11,550 bases of DNA from NCBI GenBank assembly GCA_003567095.1, contig PXAQ01000030.1:1-11550 (forward strand), given 5' to 3'. Under the pieces are notes generated by a model. The model saw nothing but the letters and a program-made list of their open reading frames with translations, searched no databases and had not been told where the DNA came from. Shown here one piece after another: positions 1-9,236 of the stretch. Source of the DNA: Phycisphaerae bacterium. GTDB lineage: Bacteria; Planctomycetota; Phycisphaerae; Sedimentisphaerales; Anaerohalosphaeraceae. Position 1 is the first letter of the stretch. Every line of letters begins with the position of its first letter. Both the position numbers and the translations under genes were made by a program.

Positions 1-33
1 AGCTTAGCAATTAAGAGGAACGAACTGAATATC

Positions 34-39
34 AGGAGA
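34..39 (+). promoter_or_regulatory. Ribosome binding site of tuf
   Basis: AGGAGA lies 8 nt before the ATG at 48. It is a near-consensus Shine-Dalgarno site, as expected for a very highly expressed gene, and it fixes the start. Only 47 nt upstream are visible, so the promoter, or any gene upstream in the same transcript, lies outside the window. Confidence 0.85.
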
Positions 40-47
40 TTGTAAAA

Positions 48-1262
48 ATGGCTAAGGGTGTATTTGAACGTACAAAACCTCACGTGAACATTGGAACAGT
101 GGGTCATATTGACCACGGCAAAACGACATTGACCGCGGCGATTACGATGCGCATGGCGGCCAAGCAGGGCAGCGGTACGATTCGCAAGTTCGATGAAATC
201 GACAACGCTCCGGAAGAAAAGGAACGCGGCATTACCATTAACACCGCGCACGTGGAGTATGAGACCGCTAATCGGCACTATGCGCACGTGGATTGTCCGG
301 GCCACGCGGACTATATCAAGAATATGATTACCGGGGCCGCTCAGATGGACGGGGCGATCCTGGTGGTTGCGGCCAGTGACGGCCCGATGCCCCAGACGCG
401 TGAGCACATCCTTCTGGCCCGTCAGGTGAACGTGCCGCGGATCGCTGTGTTTTTGAACAAAGTGGACCAAGTGGACGACCCAGAACTGATCGACTTGGTT
501 GAAATGGAACTGCGTGAGCTACTGAGCAAGTACGAGTTCCCGGGCGATGACATTCCGATCATTCGCGGCTCGGCGCTGAAGGCGCTGGAAAGCGAGGGCG
601 CCGATGACGAGGCCTGCAAGTGTATCGATGAGCTGATGGATGCGGTCGATGAGTATTTCCCTGTGCCCGAGCGTGCGGTGGATTTGCCGTTCTTGATGCC
701 GGTTGAGGACGTGTTCAGTATTAAAGGCCGCGGCACGGTGGGTACTGGCCGTATCGAGCGCGGCATGGTCAAGATCGGCGATGAGGTTGAGGTTGTGGGG
801 CTGGCCAAAGATGTCCGCAAAACGACCTGCACCGGTGTTGAGATGTTCAACAAGACGCTCAATGAAGGCCAGGCTGGCGACAATGTCGGACTGCTGCTTC
901 GCGGCGTGGAAAAGAAAGACTTGGAACGTGGCCAGGTGGTTGCCAAGCCCGGTTCGATTACCCCGCATACAAAGTTTGTCGCCGAAGTCTATGTGTTGAC
1001 CAAGGACGAAGGCGGCCGTCATACGCCGTTCTTCCCGGGCTATCGTCCGCAGTTCTTCTTCCGGACGACCGACGTGACGGGCGCGATCACCGAGATCCGC
1101 AGCCGTGAAGGCAAGGCGGTTGAAATGTGTATGCCGGGCGACAATATTGAGATGGCCGGCGAGATTATCGCTCCGATCGCGATGGAAGAAGGTCTTCGGT
1201 TCGCGATTCGCGAAGGCGGACGGACCGTCGGCGCAGGTGTTGTCACGAAGATTGTCGAATAA
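48..1262 (+). CDS. tuf: Elongation factor Tu (EF-Tu)
   Basis: This GTPase carries aminoacyl-tRNA to the ribosomal A site in the cytoplasm. The 404-aa protein has every G-domain motif: P-loop GHIDHGKT (residues 19-26), RGITI of switch I (60-64), DCPG (82-85), NKVD (137-140) and SALK (175-178). Domain 2 follows with [13 protein letters not shown] (227-239), then domain 3 with PHTKF (306-310), [10 protein letters not shown] (336-345) and the C-terminal [13 protein letters not shown]. coli EF-Tu is 394 aa (393 without the initiator Met). The extra length includes a slightly longer hairpin around residues 346-360, between TDVTG and the MPGDN motif, where E. coli reads TIELPEGVEM. Domain 2 has TVGTG where TVVTG or TVATG is usual. 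The start is supported by AGGAGA 8 nt upstream. A hairpin with a short T run follows the TAA stop, so expression may be partly insulated from rpmG. The family assignment is certain. Whether the genome has a second tuf copy cannot be seen. Confidence 0.98.
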   Translation: MAKGVFERTKPHVNIGTVGHIDHGKTTLTAAITMRMAAKQGSGTIRKFDEIDNAPEEKERGITINTAHVEYETANRHYAHVDCPGHADYIKNMITGAAQMDGAILVVAASDGPMPQTREHILLARQVNVPRIAVFLNKVDQVDDPELIDLVEMELRELLSKYEFPGDDIPIIRGSALKALESEGADDEACKCIDELMDAVDEYFPVPERAVDLPFLMPVEDVFSIKGRGTVGTGRIERGMVKIGDEVEVVGLAKDVRKTTCTGVEMFNKTLNEGQAGDNVGLLLRGVEKKDLERGQVVAKPGSITPHTKFVAEVYVLTKDEGGRHTPFFPGYRPQFFFRTTDVTGAITEIRSREGKAVEMCMPGDNIEMAGEIIAPIAMEEGLRFAIREGGRTVGAGVVTKIVE

Positions 1263-1280
1263 GCAGTCACTAACCTAAAG

Positions 1281-1310
1281 GGCGCCGCTTCGACAGCGGC
1301 GCCACTTTTA
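1281..1310 (+). terminator. Hairpin with short T run after tuf (weak terminator or attenuator)
   Basis: GGCGCCGCT (1281-1289), a 5-nt loop TCGAC and AGCGGCGCC (1295-1303) form a perfect 9-bp, very GC-rich stem. It is followed by ACTTTTA, which contains only four consecutive T. The stem lies 19 nt after the tuf stop. The shape is that of an intrinsic terminator, but the T run is short, so partial read-through into rpmG is likely. No convincing promoter was seen between this hairpin and rpmG. Confidence 0.7.
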
Positions 1311-1367
1311 ACCTTTCCGTGCAAGACAGCGGGGAGGTTGTTGCGTTTAGAGAGGATATTGAAGCGT

Positions 1368-1535
1368 ATGGCCAAGGCGCAAAAAACCGAATGGGTTTGG
1401 CTTGAGTGTAAGGCGTGCGGCGACCGCAATTATCGCACCCCCGTCAATGTGCAGGGCGGTGTGCCGAAGCTCGAACTGAGCAAATTCTGCAAACGTGAAC
1501 GTAAGCATACGGCTCACAAGATTCGCCGCAAGTAG
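1368..1535 (+). CDS. rpmG: Large-subunit ribosomal protein L33
   Basis: This 55-aa basic protein reads MAKAQKTEWVW at the start, followed by the L33 signature: RNYRT (residues 20-24), LELSKFC (35-41) and RKHTAHK (45-51). L33 sits near the E site of the 50S subunit. The frame is open back to a TTG at 1338, but that codon directly abuts a GGGGAGG run with no spacing and would add ten non-conserved residues, so the ATG at 1368 is preferred. Its upstream GAGG (1352-1355) is 12 nt away, somewhat far. Zinc-binding L33 has two CxxC pairs. Here the first is intact (C14, C17), while the second is CKRE (C41, E44), leaving three cysteines. The gene ends in TAG, 7 nt before tRNA-Trp, so the two are almost certainly on one transcript. 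Confidence 0.93.
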   Translation: MAKAQKTEWVWLECKACGDRNYRTPVNVQGGVPKLELSKFCKRERKHTAHKIRRK

Positions 1536-1542
1536 GCGATTC

Positions 1543-1615
<73 letters not shown>

Positions 1616-1684
1616 TTTGGGCGGCATGTGGCGGGACGAACCAAATTAGCGGCGTTTTATCATTCTATAGAGGTGGCTTAGCCA

Positions 1685-2074
1685 ATGAATTTAAAGATTT
1701 ACAAACGCGGACAAGGCAAACATACCCGGCTGGGAACGGGGCTGGTGTGTCTTGTCATCGCGGTGTATGGGGCGCTGATCCTGAACCAGCGGCTTGGGGC
1801 GCTGACCGACAACGTATGGATTGAGACGCTGATTCCGTTCGGGGTTGCCGCGGCCTTTGGGGGGCTGATCTGGTGGCTGAGCAATGTGCCGGCGGTGGCG
1901 AATTTTCTGATCGCCGCCGAGGGCGAGATCAAAAAGGTCAGTTGGTCCAGCCGCAGGGAAATCTTTACCTCGACGCTCGTGGTGATTACCGTGGTGGTGG
2001 TCATGTCGGTCGGGATCGGGGTGTGGGATGTTGTGCTGAGTTTTTTCTTTGGCGACATCATCCGGCTTTATTAA
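1685..2074 (+). CDS. secE: Preprotein translocase subunit SecE
   Basis: SecE is the clamp subunit of the SecYEG protein-export channel in the inner membrane. The 129-aa protein has three hydrophobic segments at about residues 18-35, 47-66 and 96-121, the three-helix layout of E. coli SecE (127 aa) rather than the short one-helix form. The conserved amphipathic cytoplasmic helix and hinge lie at about 72-95, with EGEIKKVSWSSRREI. The family usually reads KKVxWP here. This protein has WS at 87-88, losing the proline, and I recall similar WS forms in planctomycetes. AGGTGG at 1671-1676, 8 nt before the ATG, supports the start. It lies 69 nt after tRNA-Trp and 32 nt before nusG, the usual secE-nusG pairing. 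Confidence 0.95.
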   Translation: MNLKIYKRGQGKHTRLGTGLVCLVIAVYGALILNQRLGALTDNVWIETLIPFGVAAAFGGLIWWLSNVPAVANFLIAAEGEIKKVSWSSRREIFTSTLVVITVVVVMSVGIGVWDVVLSFFFGDIIRLY

Positions 2075-2106
2075 CGGCAGCGGGCTTTGGCAAGGATACA
2101 TCGCTG

Positions 2107-2652
2107 ATGGCAATGCAATGGTTTGTATTACGGGTCGCTTCGAACAAAGAAGAGCAGGTGCGCAGTGCCCTGGAACGCAAGATGCAAGTGGAAGGCGTCT
2201 CGAACGTCGGGCGCATTCTGGTACCGACCGAACAGGTCAAGCGGATTCGATCCGGCAAACAGCGTGTCCATAAGCGCAAGCTGTATCCCGGCTATGTGTT
2301 TATGGAGCTGGAATTGACCGAGGACGGCCGCGTGCCGGAGGACGCTTGGTACGTGATCAAGGATACGATGGGCGTGGGCGATTTTATCGGCACCGAGGGG
2401 ATTCCGACGCCGATGCGCGATACCGATGTGGCCAAGATGCTTAAGGAAGCGGAAAAGCCACACGAAACGCCGGATATCAAGGTGGAGTTCCAGAAGGGTG
2501 ATATGGTCAAGATTCGCGAAGGAGCGTTTGAGAATTTTGAGGGTGTAGTGGATTATATCGACGCCGAGCGCGGCGTTGTGCGTGTGATTGTCACGATTTT
2601 CGGCCGCAGCACGCCGCTGGATATCGAGTATTGGCAGATTGAAAAAGTTTAA
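2107..2652 (+). CDS. nusG: Transcription termination/antitermination factor NusG
   Basis: NusG binds the RNA polymerase clamp, reduces pausing, and links the polymerase to Rho or to ribosomal protein S10. The 181-aa protein has an N-terminal NGN domain (about 1-117) beginning [19 protein letters not shown], with PGYVFMEL at 61-68 and [15 protein letters not shown] at 81-95. A KOW domain follows at about 127-181, with [19 protein letters not shown], ending in EYWQIEKV. The length matches E. coli NusG (181 aa). The frame is open far upstream inside secE, but the NGN domain begins at the ATG at 2107, which has AAGGA at 2092-2096, 10 nt upstream. A second in-frame ATG at 2113 is too far from that site. 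The stop lies only 11 nt before rplK. Confidence 0.97.
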   Translation: MAMQWFVLRVASNKEEQVRSALERKMQVEGVSNVGRILVPTEQVKRIRSGKQRVHKRKLYPGYVFMELELTEDGRVPEDAWYVIKDTMGVGDFIGTEGIPTPMRDTDVAKMLKEAEKPHETPDIKVEFQKGDMVKIREGAFENFEGVVDYIDAERGVVRVIVTIFGRSTPLDIEYWQIEKV

Positions 2653-2663
2653 CGGGAAATGCA

Positions 2664-3089
2664 ATGGCTAAAGAAGTAAAAGCAGTAATCAAACTTCAGG
2701 CGCCGGGCGGCAAAGCGACGCCTGCGCCTCCGATCGGTCCGGCGCTGGGTCAGCACGGGGTCAATATCGGGCAGTTCGTCTCGCAGTTTAACGAGCGCAC
2801 CCAAGACGCCAACGGCATGACGGTGCCGGTGGAAATTAAGGTGTATGGGGATCGTTCATTTGATTTTGTGGTTAAAAGCCCGCCCGCGGCGGTGCTGCTC
2901 AAAGCCGAAGCGAACCTGGCCAAGGGCAGCGGCGAGCCGAACACCAACAAGGTCGGCACGGTGACCCAGGCGCAGATACGCAAGATTGCCGAGTTGAAAA
3001 TGAACGACCTGAATGCCTATGATCTGGAGCAGGCCGACCGCATTATCGAGGGTACGGCGCGGAGTATGGGTATCGAAGTAGAAGGTTAA
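2664..3089 (+). CDS. rplK: Large-subunit ribosomal protein L11
   Basis: L11 binds the GTPase-associated region of 23S rRNA at the base of the L7/L12 stalk. The 141-aa protein has the canonical length. The N-terminal domain shows the proline-rich [16 protein letters not shown] segment (residues 21-36), which lies by the thiostrepton-binding cleft in the family. The C-terminal RNA-binding domain includes the conserved [20 protein letters not shown] (98-117) and ends in [11 protein letters not shown]. The start has only a weak GGGAA (2654-2658) five nt upstream, but it lies 11 nt after the nusG stop, so translational coupling is plausible. There is no room upstream for an E. coli-type L1-binding leader unless it overlaps nusG. 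A tandem 7-mer (GGTTAAA at 3084-3090 and 3091-3097) overlaps the stop. Confidence 0.98.
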   Translation: MAKEVKAVIKLQAPGGKATPAPPIGPALGQHGVNIGQFVSQFNERTQDANGMTVPVEIKVYGDRSFDFVVKSPPAAVLLKAEANLAKGSGEPNTNKVGTVTQAQIRKIAELKMNDLNAYDLEQADRIIEGTARSMGIEVEG

Positions 3090-3160
3090 AGGTTAAAATC
3101 AATAAGTTAAAGGTGTGGAGGCCGCCGGTGGCGGCGGTGAATTATCAAGCTGGCGCTTGA
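3084..3160 (+). repeat. Post-stop A-rich tract, GTGTGG motif and two hairpins, rplK-rplA spacer
   Basis: Two tandem GGTTAAA units (3084-3097) and a related AGTTAAA (3105-3111) lead into GTGTGG (3113-3118). Two bases later comes a perfect hairpin, GCCGCC (3121-3126) with GGCGGC (3130-3135). A second perfect hairpin follows: TCAAGC (3145-3150), loop TGGC, GCTTGA (3155-3160). The A-rich, GTGTGG, two-base, GC-hairpin order recurs after rplJ at 4531-4579. No T run follows, so this is not a terminator. The function is unknown; a dispersed repeat or an RNA-stability element are both possible. Confidence 0.5.
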
Positions 3161-3181
3161 ACTTTACACGGTCAGTGAAAT

Positions 3182-3251
3182 GTCCTGAACGGGACCTGCA
3201 AACCACGGCAGCGACAGTGGGAGCGAAACGAACCTTATCTTTTTCGCGGAG
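3182..3251 (+). promoter_or_regulatory. Structured leader immediately upstream of rplA
   Basis: Three possible stems lie between the repeat element and the rplA start. The first is GTCCT (3182-3186) with GGGAC (3191-3195), including one G-T pair. The second is CCAC (3203-3206) with GTGG (3217-3220). The third is GCGAAA (3223-3228) with TTTCGC (3242-3247). The last stem ends exactly where the GGAG Shine-Dalgarno of rplA begins (3248-3251). A stem abutting the binding site could tune L1 translation. L1 autoregulates its own mRNA in other bacteria, but I cannot show that this is an L1 site. Confidence 0.35.
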
Positions 3252-3258
3252 ACTAACG

Positions 3259-3945
3259 ATGAAGCCAAGAAGTAAACGTTACCAAAGTATATCCGAAAAG
3301 GCTGTCAAGGACCCGTTACCCTTGACTGAGGGTATTAAGAAGCTCAAGTCCTTTGACGGCGTGAAGTTCGATCAGACCGTCGAGTGTGTGATGCACTTGG
3401 GGATCGACCCCAAGCAGGCCGACCAGATGATTCGCGGGGCAATCAGCCTGCCGCACGGCATCGGCAAGCAGCGCAAGGTCATCGCGTTCTGCGAGGACGC
3501 CGAGGCCGAGGCGGCCCGGGCCGCCGGGGCGACCGAGGCCGGCAGCGATGAGCTGGTGAAGAAAATCTCGGACGGCTGGCTGGATTTTGACGTGGCGATT
3601 GCCTCGCCGAAGGTGATGGGCAAGGTCGGTAAACTCGGCCGTGTGCTCGGGCCGCAGGGCAAAATGCCCTCGCCCAAGAACGGGACGGTCACGCCTGATG
3701 TGGTCACGGCGGTCACGGAATTTGCCGCCGGCAAGGTCGAATTTCGCAATGATTCGGGCGGCAATATCCACGGCGTGGTCGGCAAGCTCAGTTTTGACCA
3801 AGACAAGCTCAAGGATAATATTCAGGCGTTTATCGACCATATTAAGCGCAGTAAACCCAGCGGCGCCAAAGGGACCTATATTAAAAAGGTCTGTATCAGC
3901 GCGACGATGAGTCCGTCGGTGCAGTTGGATGTCAGCAGTGCATAA
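3259..3945 (+). CDS. rplA: Large-subunit ribosomal protein L1
   Basis: L1 forms the mobile L1 stalk that moves deacylated tRNA out of the E site, and in several bacteria it represses its own operon. The 228-aa protein is close to the usual length of about 230. It starts MKPRSKRYQSISEKA and carries the family signature GKVGKLGRVLGPQGKMPSPK at about residues 122-141, followed by NGTVTPDV. GKVEFRNDSGGNIHGVVGK comes later, and the C-terminal segment includes GAKGTYIKKV. The frame is open upstream to 3115, but that region is spacer with no L1 similarity. The ATG at 3259 has GGAG at 3248-3251, 7 nt upstream. E. coli reads LGPRGLMPNPK where this protein has LGPQGKMPSPK. The gene is separated from rplK by an unusually long 169-nt structured spacer. 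Confidence 0.97.
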   Translation: MKPRSKRYQSISEKAVKDPLPLTEGIKKLKSFDGVKFDQTVECVMHLGIDPKQADQMIRGAISLPHGIGKQRKVIAFCEDAEAEAARAAGATEAGSDELVKKISDGWLDFDVAIASPKVMGKVGKLGRVLGPQGKMPSPKNGTVTPDVVTAVTEFAAGKVEFRNDSGGNIHGVVGKLSFDQDKLKDNIQAFIDHIKRSKPSGAKGTYIKKVCISATMSPSVQLDVSSA

Positions 3946-3958
3946 CCCACTAAAACAC

Positions 3959-3970
3959 GGCCCGCGGGCC
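3959..3970. repeat. Perfect 12-bp palindrome between rplA and rplJ
   Basis: GGCCCGCGGGCC is fully self-complementary. As RNA it can form a short stem with a 4-nt loop. It sits 13 nt after the rplA stop and 26 nt before the rplJ start. No T run follows, so it is not an intrinsic terminator. It is the only notable structure in this 51-nt gap. Confidence 0.5.
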
Positions 3971-3996
3971 TTAGAGTGACTAATTGAGGTGCGACG

Positions 3997-4530
3997 ATGA
4001 GTTATTTTGTAAAAGAACTGATTCAAAACGAGTACACGAAAAAATTTGCCGGGATGACGGAGTTCGTGGTGATTTCCACGATGGGCATCAGCGGCATCGA
4101 CAACAACGTCATGCGCGGCGAGATGAAAAAGAAGGGTATGCGTGCGGCCGTCGTGCAGAATCGTCTGATGCGGCGGGCGCTGGAAGAGATGGAGCTACCG
4201 GTCGCCGGCGAGTTGTTTGCCTCCGGCCAGTGTACGGTCGTCTTTGGCGGGGACGGGGCCAGCGACGTGGCCAAAGAGGTTGTCGATTGGGCCAAGAAGC
4301 TCAAGTCGATTGAACTGAAGGGCGCGTTTGTCGAAGGGACTGTGATGGACGGCGAGGCGGGCGTCAAGGCGCTGGCTGCGATGCCGACACGGGCTGAATT
4401 GCAGGGTCAGGTGGTCCAGATTGCCCTGACGCCGGGCAGCAATGTCGCCGGTGCGATCATCAGCGGCGGAAGCACCATCGCTGGTTGCATCAAGAGCCTG
4501 ATCGAGAAGCGCGAGAAAGAAGCAGCGTAA
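3997..4530 (+). CDS. rplJ: Large-subunit ribosomal protein L10
   Basis: L10 anchors the L7/L12 dimers to the 50S stalk base next to L11, and in many bacteria the L10-L12 complex represses its own mRNA. The 177-aa protein has the family layout. The N-terminal globular domain begins MSYFVKELIQNEYTKKF and includes FVVISTMGISGIDNNVMR (residues 23-40) and AAVVQNRLMRRALEE (50-64). The C-terminal part includes PTRAELQGQVVQIALTPG (130-147) and a helical tail (about 157-176) that holds the L12 dimers. GAGGT at 3985-3989, 7 nt before the ATG, supports the start. Only 51 nt separate it from rplA. The usual L10 leader of well over 100 nt therefore does not fit here unless it overlaps rplA. The spacer to rplL is unusually long (192 nt). 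Confidence 0.96.
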   Translation: MSYFVKELIQNEYTKKFAGMTEFVVISTMGISGIDNNVMRGEMKKKGMRAAVVQNRLMRRALEEMELPVAGELFASGQCTVVFGGDGASDVAKEVVDWAKKLKSIELKGAFVEGTVMDGEAGVKALAAMPTRAELQGQVVQIALTPGSNVAGAIISGGSTIAGCIKSLIEKREKEAA

Positions 4531-4579
4531 GACAAAGTAAAAAGGTAAAGGGCAAAAGTGTGGGACCGGCTGTCGCCGG
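4531..4579 (+). repeat. Post-stop A-rich tract, GTGTGG motif and hairpin, rplJ-rplL spacer
   Basis: Directly after the rplJ stop comes an A/G-rich tract (4531-4557), then GTGTGG (4558-4563), two bases, and a perfect hairpin: CCGGC (4566-4570), loop TGTC, GCCGG (4575-4579). This repeats the arrangement found after rplK at 3090-3135. The stem sequences differ while the layout is the same: 23 and 27 nt from stop to GTGTGG, and two bases from GTGTGG to the stem. No T run follows. The function is unknown. Confidence 0.5.
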
Positions 4580-4589
4580 GCTGTTATGA

Positions 4590-4633
4590 TTTGAGATTAT
4601 AGATAACTCAAAACTAAGAACTAAGAACTAATT
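4590..4633 (+). repeat. AT-rich inverted repeat and tandem ACTAAGA 7-mer
   Basis: TTTGAG (4590-4595) and CTCAAA (4607-4612) form a 6-bp inverted repeat around an 11-nt AT-rich loop. It runs straight into a tandem 7-mer: ACTAAGA at 4613-4619 and 4620-4626, then a partial ACTAA at 4627-4631. The stretch is strikingly AT-rich compared with the GC-rich genes on either side. No convincing promoter pair could be assigned within it. Confidence 0.5.
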
Positions 4634-4652
4634 CGGTTTGTTGCAAGGTTGC

Positions 4653-4684
4653 CCGAGAATCGGTTAAACGGACGGCGGAGTCCG
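4653..4684 (+). other. Two small hairpins upstream of rplL
   Basis: CCGA (4653-4656) with TCGG (4660-4663), and CGGAC (4669-4673) with GTCCG (4680-4684) around loop GGCGGA, form two small stems. They end 24 nt before the rplL Shine-Dalgarno AGGAG (4709-4713). They may shape the rplL leader. No known riboswitch or L10-leader consensus was recognised. Confidence 0.3.
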
Positions 4685-4722
4685 GCTACTTTGCAGCGCA
4701 GAAGATACAGGAGTTTGAACAC

Positions 4723-5124
4723 ATGTCAGAACGAGAATTTGCAGCGGAGATCAAGGAACTGGGCGATAAGATCGCAGGGTTGACACTGATCCAGGCCAAG
4801 GAACTGGCGGACTATCTCAAGGACACCTATGAGATCGAACCGGCCGCAGGCGGCGCGGTGATGATGGCCGGGCCGGCAGCCGGCGCCGGTGAAGGGGCTG
4901 AAGAAGAGGAAAAGACCAGCTTTACGGTGATGCTCAAGAGCTTCGGCGACAAGAAGATCCAAGTCATCAAGGAAGTGCGTGCTCTGACAAACCTGGGCCT
5001 CAAGGAAGCCAAGGATCTGGTCGACGGCGCCCCCAAGCCGGTCAAGGAAAATGTCAGCAAGGAAGAAGCCGAAGAGGCCAAAAAGCAGCTTGAAGAGGTC
5101 GGCGCGACAGTTGAAATAGTCTAA
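4723..5124 (+). CDS. rplL: Large-subunit ribosomal protein L7/L12
   Basis: L7/L12 forms the flexible multimeric stalk that recruits translational GTPases such as the EF-Tu encoded in this window. The 133-aa protein is somewhat longer than E. coli L12 (121 aa). The N-terminal dimerisation domain (about 1-38) includes [21 protein letters not shown]. The Ala/Gly/Glu-rich hinge spans about 41-63. The C-terminal domain (64-133) shows [20 protein letters not shown] and then [14 protein letters not shown] (91-104), the helices that contact elongation factors. AGGAG at 4709-4713, 9 nt upstream, supports the ATG. The long structured spacer before it and its own strong binding site fit the need for several L12 copies per ribosome, but that link is inference. 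Confidence 0.97.
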   Translation: MSEREFAAEIKELGDKIAGLTLIQAKELADYLKDTYEIEPAAGGAVMMAGPAAGAGEGAEEEEKTSFTVMLKSFGDKKIQVIKEVRALTNLGLKEAKDLVDGAPKPVKENVSKEEAEEAKKQLEEVGATVEIV

Positions 5125-5143
5125 CGCTGCCGGCGCAGGTCGA

Positions 5144-5165
5144 CGGCGGCACATGTGAACCGCCG
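5144..5165 (+). other. GC hairpin after rplL
   Basis: CGGCGG (5144-5149) and CCGCCG (5160-5165) form a perfect 6-bp stem around a 10-nt loop, 19 nt after the rplL stop. No T run follows. It may protect the rplL mRNA 3' end or be part of the larger structured rplL-rpoB leader. Confidence 0.4.
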
Positions 5166-5220
5166 CCAGGAGTGCGACATTACGACAGTATTGATCGAAA
5201 CTGAAGTTGAGCAACAGTCA

Positions 5221-5261
5221 GCCCGCACGGCGGCCAGACAAAGGGTCTGGCCGTCGCGGGC
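5221..5261 (+). other. Strong 41-nt hairpin in rplL-rpoB spacer
   Basis: CGGCCAGAC (5231-5239) pairs perfectly with GTCTGGCCG (5245-5253) around loop AAAGG. An outer stem GCCCGC (5221-5226) pairs with GCGGGC (5256-5261), separated by a small internal loop (ACGG opposite TC). That gives 15 base pairs in all, nearly all G-C, making it the strongest fold in any spacer here. The nearest T run (TTTT at 5271-5274) lies 9 nt past the stem, too far for a textbook terminator. In E. coli this same gap carries an attenuator and an RNase III site that lower rpoBC relative to ribosomal protein mRNA. A similar role is plausible here but inferred. Confidence 0.6.
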
Positions 5262-5278
5262 GTTGATGCATTTTGAGG

Positions 5279-5315
5279 CGGCCCTGGACGGCCGTTGTCA
5301 ACCGCGGGCGTTTTT
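5279..5315 (+). terminator. Possible attenuator with alternative stems before a T5 run
   Basis: CGGCC (5279-5283) can pair with GGCCG (5290-5294). Alternatively GCCC (5281-5284) can pair with GGGC (5306-5309), enclosing an imperfect inner stem (5291-5296 with 5300-5305, one mismatch). The second fold ends one base before TTTTT (5311-5315), a terminator-like arrangement, and the two folds exclude each other. The pairing is weak and the reading is speculative. Confidence 0.3.
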
Positions 5316-5333
5316 GGTGCGGGTGCATTGGTT

Positions 5334-5363
5334 CTGATTAAGCTATCGGATTTACTGTACAAT
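5334..5363 (+). promoter_or_regulatory. Candidate sigma70-type promoter for rpoBC
   Basis: TACAAT (5358-5363) matches five of six bases of the -10 consensus. CTGATT (5334-5339) matches only three of six -35 bases, with an 18-nt spacer. The surrounding 5332-5388 region is markedly AT-rich. Transcription would begin around 5370, about 40 nt before the rpoB ATG. The -35 is poor, so this remains a candidate only. Confidence 0.35.
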
Positions 5364-5409
5364 TATTCCAAACACATAATAAGACTTAAGCCTACTGGAG
5401 ACTGGTCGT

Positions 5410-9165
<3,756 letters not shown>

Positions 9166-9177
9166 TGATGAAATAAT

Positions 9178-9194
9178 ACCGCGGATTTCGCGGT
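9178..9194 (+). other. Small hairpin in rpoB-rpoC gap
   Basis: ACCGCG (9178-9183) and CGCGGT (9189-9194) form a perfect 6-bp stem with loop GATTT, 12 nt after the first rpoB stop. No T run follows. It is probably a minor intercistronic structure on an rpoBC transcript. Confidence 0.45.
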
Positions 9195-9236
9195 TAATAA
9201 CAGATGATTATGAACGCTAAATCGGAGTGAGACCTT

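Noticed and set aside
1647..1671. TTAGCG and TATAGA as a promoter for secE
   Set aside because: The would-be -10 overlaps the secE ribosome binding site, leaving no room for a transcribed leader.
1873..2106. N-terminal extension of nusG overlapping secE
   Set aside because: The extension is the out-of-frame translation of secE. The NGN domain starts at 2107, with a binding site before it.
3115..3258. N-terminal extension of rplA
   Set aside because: It is spacer sequence containing hairpins. The L1 family begins at the ATG at 3259, which has a good GGAG.
3316..4026. A 236-codon minus-strand open frame opposite rplA
   Set aside because: It is an antisense shadow of a conserved ribosomal protein gene, with low-complexity composition.
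4591..4620. Promoter for rplL in the AT-rich patch
   Set aside because: TTGAGA resembles a -35, but no acceptable -10 sits 16-18 nt downstream.
5155..5337. A 60-codon frame starting with GTG in the rplL-rpoB spacer
   Set aside because: It has no ribosome binding site and no recognisable motif, and it runs straight through the strong hairpin at 5221-5261. It is better explained as a structured untranslated region.
9204..9230. Eight-codon leader peptide frame (MIMNAKSE) before rpoC
   Set aside because: It has no ribosome binding site of its own and overlaps the rpoC Shine-Dalgarno; such short frames are expected by chance.
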